A stretch of 64,000 bases of DNA from Betaproteobacteria bacterium Ga0077523. GTDB taxonomy: Bacteria > Pseudomonadota > Gammaproteobacteria > Burkholderiales > Ga0077523. The stretch lies in the NCBI GenBank assembly GCA_001464695.1, contig LNDQ01000156.1, positions 1 to 64,000 of the forward strand, given 5' to 3'. Below are positions 59,742 to 64,000 of the stretch, one piece after another. A program made the position numbers and the translations under genes. How positions within the stretch are numbered: the stretch's first letter is position 1; each line of letters starts with the position of its first letter. The notes below the pieces were generated by a model. It was not told the origin of the DNA. It saw only the letters and a list, made by a program, of their open reading frames with translations, and searched no databases.

Positions 59742-59894
59742 GCCGCCCCCATCCCAGCCTTCCCCCAGCATTGGTGGGGGAAGGAGTGCATATGGTCGCG
59801 TCACCACGGATTGCCGACAGCTGCTTCGATGTTGCCGACGCAGGCACTCCTTCCCCCGCGCGCAGCGTGGGGGAAGGTTGGGATGGGGGCCGGC
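59742..59894. repeat. Inverted-repeat element between rnc and era
   Basis: Two near-identical arms of about 50 bases (59742-59790 and 59844-59894) face each other around 53 bases. Each contains CCCCCATCCCA and CTTCCCCC/GGGGGAAG stems, so each arm can fold alone and the pair can fold as a whole. It encodes nothing visible. It ends one base before the era TTG start and supplies the G-run in front of it. It looks like a MITE or paired REP element. Confidence 0.75.
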
Positions 59895-59895
59895 C

Positions 59896-60792
59896 TTGAG
59901 CCAATCGCCCGACAAGCATCGCGCCGGCTACGTCGCCATCGTCGGCCGCCCCAACGTCGGCAAGTCGACATTGCTGAATCGCCTGGTGGGCCAGAAGGTG
60001 AGCATCACTTCGCGCAAGCCCCAGACGACGCGCCATCAGGTCACCGGCATCGTGACCCTGCCCGACGTGCAATACGTGTTCGTCGACACGCCGGGTTTCC
60101 AGACCGCTCACGGCGGTGCGCTCAACCAGGCGCTCAACCGCGCAGTCACCGACACTTTCGCGGGTGTGGATGTCATCGTCTTCGTGGTGGAAGCCGGTCA
60201 TTTCGGCGCACAGGACGAGGCGGTGTTGAAGCTGCTGCCCGGCGACCAACCCGTGGTGCTCGCCATCAACAAGGTCGATCGCCTGAAGGAACGGGCCGCA
60301 TTGCTGCCGTTCATCCAGCGCCTGAGCGCACTGCGCGAGTTCACCGCAGTCGTCCCGGTGAGCGCCAAGGCCGGTACCCAGTGCGACGATCTGCTGCGAG
60401 CCCTGCGCGAACACCTGCCCGAGCAAGCGGCCTTCTACGAAGAAGGCGAGATCACCGATCGCAGCGAACGCTTTCTCGCGGCCGAACTGGTGCGCGAGAA
60501 GATCTTCCGCCTGACCGGTGACGAACTGCCTTACGGCGCCAACGTGGTCGTGGAAACCTTCGAGACCGAAGGCGACCATCGCCGCATCCGCTGCCTGATC
60601 GTGGTGGGCCGCGAAGGCCACAAACCGATCGTGATCGGTGCCGGCGGGGCCAAGCTCAAGGAAATCGCCACCGAGGCGCGGCTCGACATGGAGCGGCTTT
60701 TCGGCGGCAAGGTCTTTCTCGAACTGTGGGTCAAGGTGGAGCCCGGCTGGACCGACGACCCGAAGGCGATGCGCAAGTATGGGTACGCCTGA
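59896..60792 (+). CDS. era: GTPase Era
   Basis: The 298-aa GTPase binds 16S rRNA and assists 30S assembly. GTPase motifs are [31 protein letters not shown] and [10 protein letters not shown], and a C-terminal KH domain (about 200-298) contains [15 protein letters not shown]. The natural start is TTG 59896, directly after the repeat element. The only Shine-Dalgarno-like run is GGGGG in the repeat. The length agrees with the family. The next gene, recO, overlaps its end by 14 bases. Confidence 0.95.
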   Translation: MSQSPDKHRAGYVAIVGRPNVGKSTLLNRLVGQKVSITSRKPQTTRHQVTGIVTLPDVQYVFVDTPGFQTAHGGALNQALNRAVTDTFAGVDVIVFVVEAGHFGAQDEAVLKLLPGDQPVVLAINKVDRLKERAALLPFIQRLSALREFTAVVPVSAKAGTQCDDLLRALREHLPEQAAFYEEGEITDRSERFLAAELVREKIFRLTGDELPYGANVVVETFETEGDHRRIRCLIVVGREGHKPIVIGAGGAKLKEIATEARLDMERLFGGKVFLELWVKVEPGWTDDPKAMRKYGYA

Positions 60793-61558
60793 AGCGCGCG
60801 AATCGAGTGCCGTGCGTGCGGCGGTGCACGACGAACGGCGGCGCGAACTCAACCGACCGGCCTTCGTGCTGCACAGCTATCCGTGGAAGGAAACGAGTCT
60901 CGTCGTCGAACTGTTCACGCGCAGCCATGGACGCATCCCGATGGTCGCGAAAGGGGCGCGCCGTCCGCATTCGTCGATGCGCGGCCTGCTGATGTCGTTC
61001 CAGCCATTGCTGGTGACGTGGTCGGGCAAAGGGGAGCTGCGGTTGCTGCATGGAGCCGAGTGGCAGGGTGGGGTGCCGCAACTGACCGGTGTGTCGTTGC
61101 TGTGCGGGTTCTACGTGAACGAACTGCTGGTGAAGGTGCTCGCGCGCGACGACCCTCACGAACGGTTGTTCGACACCTATGCGGGGGCGATCCGCGAGCT
61201 TGCCGGTCCGGCGGCACCGGCAGCGATCCTGCGCCGGTTCGAGAAGAGCCTGCTTACCGAACTGGGCTACGCACTCGAATTGGGCCTCGAAGCGCAGTCA
61301 CACGTGCCCGTGGTCGCCGAGCGGCGCTACCGCTACGCACCAGAACTCGGTCCCTTGCCGGTGGACAGCACCAACGTCCCGGACCCGGAAACCGAGACCA
61401 TCCGCGGCCGCACGCTGCTCGACATCGCGCGCGACGACTACTCCGACGCGATCACCGCCGCCGAAAGCAAACGCCTGCTGCGCGCGCTGATCCATCATCA
61501 TTTCGGTCAGCCTGAACTCAACACCCGTCAGCTCATCAAGGACCTGCAACAGTTGTGA
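60779..61558 (+). CDS. recO: DNA repair protein RecO
   Basis: The 259-aa protein anneals single strands and loads RecA in the RecFOR pathway. An OB fold comes first ([36 protein letters not shown]), then a helical domain ([36 protein letters not shown]). The zinc-binding cysteines of some RecO proteins are absent. It overlaps era and pdxJ, so the era-recO-pdxJ-acpS-nagZ set is co-translated. Confidence 0.95.
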   Translation: MGTPEARESSAVRAAVHDERRRELNRPAFVLHSYPWKETSLVVELFTRSHGRIPMVAKGARRPHSSMRGLLMSFQPLLVTWSGKGELRLLHGAEWQGGVPQLTGVSLLCGFYVNELLVKVLARDDPHERLFDTYAGAIRELAGPAAPAAILRRFEKSLLTELGYALELGLEAQSHVPVVAERRYRYAPELGPLPVDSTNVPDPETETIRGRTLLDIARDDYSDAITAAESKRLLRALIHHHFGQPELNTRQLIKDLQQL

Positions 61559-62295
61559 CCCATCTCAGCGTCAATTTGAACAAGGTCGCGCTCCTGCGCA
61601 ACCAGCGGCCGCTCGACATTCCGGACGTCAAGCGCATGGCCCTCATCGCCATCGGCGCCGGCGCCCATGGCATCACCGTGCATCCGCGACCCGACGAGCG
61701 GCACGTGCGCGCCACCGACGTGCGCGAACTCGGACGTCTGCTGAAGGACCATCCGCGGATCGAATACAACATCGAGGGCAACCCGATGCACAACACGCTC
61801 GACCTGGTGCTGGAGATGCGTCCGCACCAGTTCACCATGGTCCCGGACGAGCATGGCGCGGTGACTTCCGATCACGGCTGGAATCTGGCGCCCAACGAGA
61901 AATGGCTGCGGCCGATCATCGAGCGTGTGAAGGCGGCCGGGGTGCGCGTGAGCCTGTTCATGGACGCCGATCCCGATGTCATGGCCCGGGCGCGGGCGCT
62001 GGGGGCCGATCGCGTCGAGCTGTACACCGAACCCTACGCGCGCGCCTTCGGCTCGCCGGAAGCAGGTGAGTCGCTGCAACGCTATGCAGCAGCCGCACGC
62101 GCGGCGCAGCAGGCTGGGTTGGGCGTGAACGCCGGTCACGATCTGAACCGCGACAACCTGCCCGCGTTCATTGCAGCGGTGCCGGACGTCCTCGAGGTCT
62201 CCATCGGCCATGCGCTGGTTGCCGACGCGCTCGAGTTCGGCATGGATGCGACGGTGCGGGCCTACCTCGCAGCGCTTGGCGGAGCGCAGGCGTGA
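61555..62295 (+). CDS. pdxJ: Pyridoxine 5'-phosphate synthase PdxJ
   Basis: The 246-aa TIM-barrel enzyme joins 1-deoxyxylulose 5-phosphate and 3-amino-2-oxopropyl phosphate in vitamin B6 synthesis. [16 protein letters not shown] at the N-terminus, [42 protein letters not shown] and [12 protein letters not shown] are diagnostic. GTG 61555 overlaps the recO stop (GTGA). The order recO-pdxJ-acpS is normal in proteobacteria. Confidence 0.97.
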   Translation: MTHLSVNLNKVALLRNQRPLDIPDVKRMALIAIGAGAHGITVHPRPDERHVRATDVRELGRLLKDHPRIEYNIEGNPMHNTLDLVLEMRPHQFTMVPDEHGAVTSDHGWNLAPNEKWLRPIIERVKAAGVRVSLFMDADPDVMARARALGADRVELYTEPYARAFGSPEAGESLQRYAAAARAAQQAGLGVNAGHDLNRDNLPAFIAAVPDVLEVSIGHALVADALEFGMDATVRAYLAALGGAQA

Positions 62296-62684
62296 TCGCA
62301 GGCATCGGCGTGGACATCGTGGAGGTCGCAAGAATGGAGCAGGCGCTCGAGCGCTTCGGCGACAAGTTCGCCCAGCGCGTGCTGGCCCCGGGCGAATGGC
62401 CCGACTACGAGGCCGCCGGCCGCCAGGCGGCGTTCCTGGCGAAACGTTTTGCCGCCAAGGAAGCATTCGGCAAGGCGCTCGGCACCGGCATCCGCGTGCC
62501 GGCCACGTTTCATGCGATCAGCGTCGAACGCGACACGCTCGGCAAGCCATCGTTTCGGTTCGATGCCGATCTCAGCGAATGGCTCGAGCGCCGGGGGGTC
62601 GATCGACATCATCTTTCGATCAGCGACGAGCGGTTCGCAGCCGTCGCCATGGTGGTGCTCGAATCCATGCAGGTGCAGCCGTGA
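62292..62684 (+). CDS. acpS: Holo-acyl-carrier-protein synthase AcpS
   Basis: The 130-aa enzyme moves 4'-phosphopantetheine from coenzyme A to the acyl carrier protein. [20 protein letters not shown] carries the magnesium Asp, and [15 protein letters not shown] is the second conserved motif. [15 protein letters not shown] ends the chain. GTG 62292 overlaps the pdxJ stop, and the nagZ start overlaps its own stop. Confidence 0.96.
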   Translation: MIAGIGVDIVEVARMEQALERFGDKFAQRVLAPGEWPDYEAAGRQAAFLAKRFAAKEAFGKALGTGIRVPATFHAISVERDTLGKPSFRFDADLSEWLERRGVDRHHLSISDERFAAVAMVVLESMQVQP

Positions 62685-63736
62685 GCGCGGTTCCGACCAG
62701 GCCCTTGCCGCTCGGCCCGGTCATGCTGGATGTGGCCGGGTTCGAGCTCGACGCCGAAGAGCGCGAGCGGCTGCTGCATCCGGCCGTGGGCGGAGTGATC
62801 CTGTTCGGTCGCAACTACGCCAATCCGGATCAGGTTACGCGGCTGGCGACGGACATCCATGCGCTGCGCTCACCGGCTCTGCTGGTCGCCGTCGATCACG
62901 AGGGCGGCCGCGTGCAGCGGTTCCGCGACGGCTTCACGCGCCTGCCGCCGATGCGTGAGCTCGGCCGGCTCTATGATCGATCGCCGGATGCTGCTTGCGC
63001 TCTCGCCAATGACGTCGGATCGGTGTTGGCCCACGAGCTGCGCGCCTGCGGTGTCGATTTCAGTTTTGCGCCAGTGCTGGACCTGGACTATGGCCGCAGC
63101 GGTGTCATCGGTGATCGCTCGTTCCACGCGGACCCGACCGCAGTGGCCGATCTGGCCGCGGCGCTGGTGACGGGGTTGCAGGAAGGCGGCATGCCGGCGG
63201 TGGGGAAGCACTTTCCCGGGCACGGGTATGCGGAGGCGGATTCGCACACGGCCATGCCGATCGACGAGCGCAGCTACGAGGAGATCGAGGCTCGCGACCT
63301 CGTGCCGTTCCGGCGGCTGGTGGCGGCCGGTCTGCGCGGCATCATGCCGGCGCACGTGCTGTATCCGAAGGTGGACGAGCAGCCTGCGGGCTACTCGAAG
63401 TTCTGGCTGCAGACCGTGCTGCGCGAGCGGCTCGAGTTCGACGGTACCATCTTCAGCGACGATCTTTCCATGGTCGGAGCCCACGGAGCCGGCACCATCG
63501 TCGATCGCGCCTGGCTCGCCCTGGATGCGGGCTGCGACATGGTGCTGGTCTGCAATGATCCCACCGCGGCCGCCACGCTCCTGGAGGGCATCGCTCGGCT
63601 CTCGACACCGGCCGGGCTGGCGCGCCTTGCCGCATTGCATGGTGCACCGCGCCCGGCCGGGTTGGCCGCGCTGCGCGCGCATCCGATCTATACGGCCGCG
63701 CTCGAGGCGGTGGTCAGGAGACCGTCGGTAGTTTGA
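62681..63736 (+). CDS. nagZ: Beta-N-acetylhexosaminidase NagZ
   Basis: The 351-aa family 3 glycosidase removes GlcNAc from muropeptides in peptidoglycan recycling. [54 protein letters not shown] (with the catalytic His-Asp loop) and DLSMVGAHG (with the nucleophile Asp) are typical. The start GTG 62681 overlaps the acpS stop. It is the last gene of the recO-nagZ run. Confidence 0.96.
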   Translation: MSAVPTRPLPLGPVMLDVAGFELDAEERERLLHPAVGGVILFGRNYANPDQVTRLATDIHALRSPALLVAVDHEGGRVQRFRDGFTRLPPMRELGRLYDRSPDAACALANDVGSVLAHELRACGVDFSFAPVLDLDYGRSGVIGDRSFHADPTAVADLAAALVTGLQEGGMPAVGKHFPGHGYAEADSHTAMPIDERSYEEIEARDLVPFRRLVAAGLRGIMPAHVLYPKVDEQPAGYSKFWLQTVLRERLEFDGTIFSDDLSMVGAHGAGTIVDRAWLALDAGCDMVLVCNDPTAAATLLEGIARLSTPAGLARLAALHGAPRPAGLAALRAHPIYTAALEAVVRRPSVV

Positions 63737-63761
63737 ACAGCGGGAACTCCCGGTAGCCGGC

Positions 63762-63767
63762 TATACT
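63762..63767 (+). promoter_or_regulatory. Possible -10 upstream of the DUF3135 gene
   Basis: TATACT lies 43 bases before ATG 63810. The -35 candidate TTGAAC (63733-63738) is spaced too widely. Confidence 0.35.
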
Positions 63768-63809
63768 GGTGTCAGCCCGCAACAAGACCCGGCACCGGAG
63801 ACTGGCAGT

Positions 63810-64000
63810 ATGGATTTCGATTGGGATACCTGGAGTGCATTGGCCCGATCCGACCCCGCAGCATTCGAAGAAAAACGCAAACAGGCAGTAGCAGATCTGA
63901 TCGCTTCGGTCCCTGAGGAGCGTCGCCAGCGCCTGATCGGTCTGCAATGCCGCATCGACCTCGAGCGGCAGCGGTCGTCGAGTCCGTTGGGTGCCTGCAT
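63810..64000 (+). CDS. DUF3135 family protein, 3' end outside window
   Basis: ATG 63810 follows GGAG with a 9-base spacer. The visible 63 residues (MDFDWDTWSALARSDPAAFE, RRQRLIGLQCRIDLERQRSS, PLGAC) match DUF3135, a family of small cytoplasmic proteins, where LQxRIDxERxR is the hallmark. The frame is still open at the window edge. The function is unknown. Confidence 0.75.
   Translation, partial: MDFDWDTWSALARSDPAAFEEKRKQAVADLIASVPEERRQRLIGLQCRIDLERQRSSSPLGAC

Overview
The window comes from a GC-rich betaproteobacterium, most likely Burkholderiales or a close relative. The best evidence is the right end, which carries the conserved betaproteobacterial run ygfZ < > ygfX - rpoE - rseA - rseB - degP - lepA - lepB - DUF4845 - rnc - era - recO - pdxJ - acpS - nagZ. 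Supporting signs are PEP-CTERM surface proteins, a three-gene 2-oxoacid:acceptor oxidoreductase like KorABC of aromatic-degrading betaproteobacteria, and G/C-rich palindromic repeats of the kind common in Burkholderiales. No rRNA, tRNA, CRISPR array, integrase or transposase was seen.

Layout. 1-3.2 kb: a two-gene TIR-like/DUF4062 plus membrane-anchored nSTAND1 ATPase module, a candidate biological-conflict system. 3.2-5.5 kb: a frameshifted PEP-CTERM gene and two secreted proteins of unknown function. 5.8-13.8 kb: a MocR-type regulator, then a tightly overlapped signalling operon (PAS-GGDEF-EAL-REC-PAS, a 43-aa ORF, HDOD, histidine kinase, REC-HD-GYP, REC). The first and last signalling genes carry frameshifts. 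13.8-18 kb: a LysR regulator divergent from a reductase / Rieske oxygenase alpha / beta / ferredoxin operon in the order of nagAa-G-H-Ab (salicylate 5-hydroxylase). 18-26 kb: a methyltransferase, katG, a PEP-CTERM SUMF1-fold protein, a HAD hydrolase, an MltF-like lytic transglycosylase and a TPR-FkbM methyltransferase. 26.3-29.5 kb: a MarR-EmrA-EmrB efflux operon with a clear palindromic operator. 29.5-34.7 kb: a TIR-TM protein, a cupin, a Crp/Fnr regulator, a 2-hydroxyacid dehydrogenase, a cupin remnant and a ThDP enzyme. 34.7-40.2 kb: the three-subunit 2-oxoacid oxidoreductase operon and a periplasmic rhodanese. 40.3-51.8 kb: lhr, a small secreted protein, tadA, an SDR, class II aldolase-mtnA, a broken GNAT gene, NRDE, DUF4936 and ygfZ. 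51.8-64 kb: the sigma-E and lepA-to-nagZ housekeeping block, ending in a DUF3135 gene cut by the window edge.

How the parts work together. The housekeeping block couples envelope stress (RpoE, RseA, RseB, DegP) with secretion, RNA processing and cofactor synthesis. Hairpins sit directly before degP and lepA, and an inverted-repeat element separates rnc from era. The catabolic and redox genes (salicylate 5-hydroxylase, KorABC-like oxidoreductase, ThDP enzyme, hydroxyacid dehydrogenase, efflux) suggest a metabolically versatile soil or water organism. Five genes or gene pieces (PEP-CTERM, PAS-GGDEF-EAL, terminal REC, GNAT, cupin) are broken. Several of the breaks fall in homopolymers or look like small deletions, so either gene decay or sequence error is possible.
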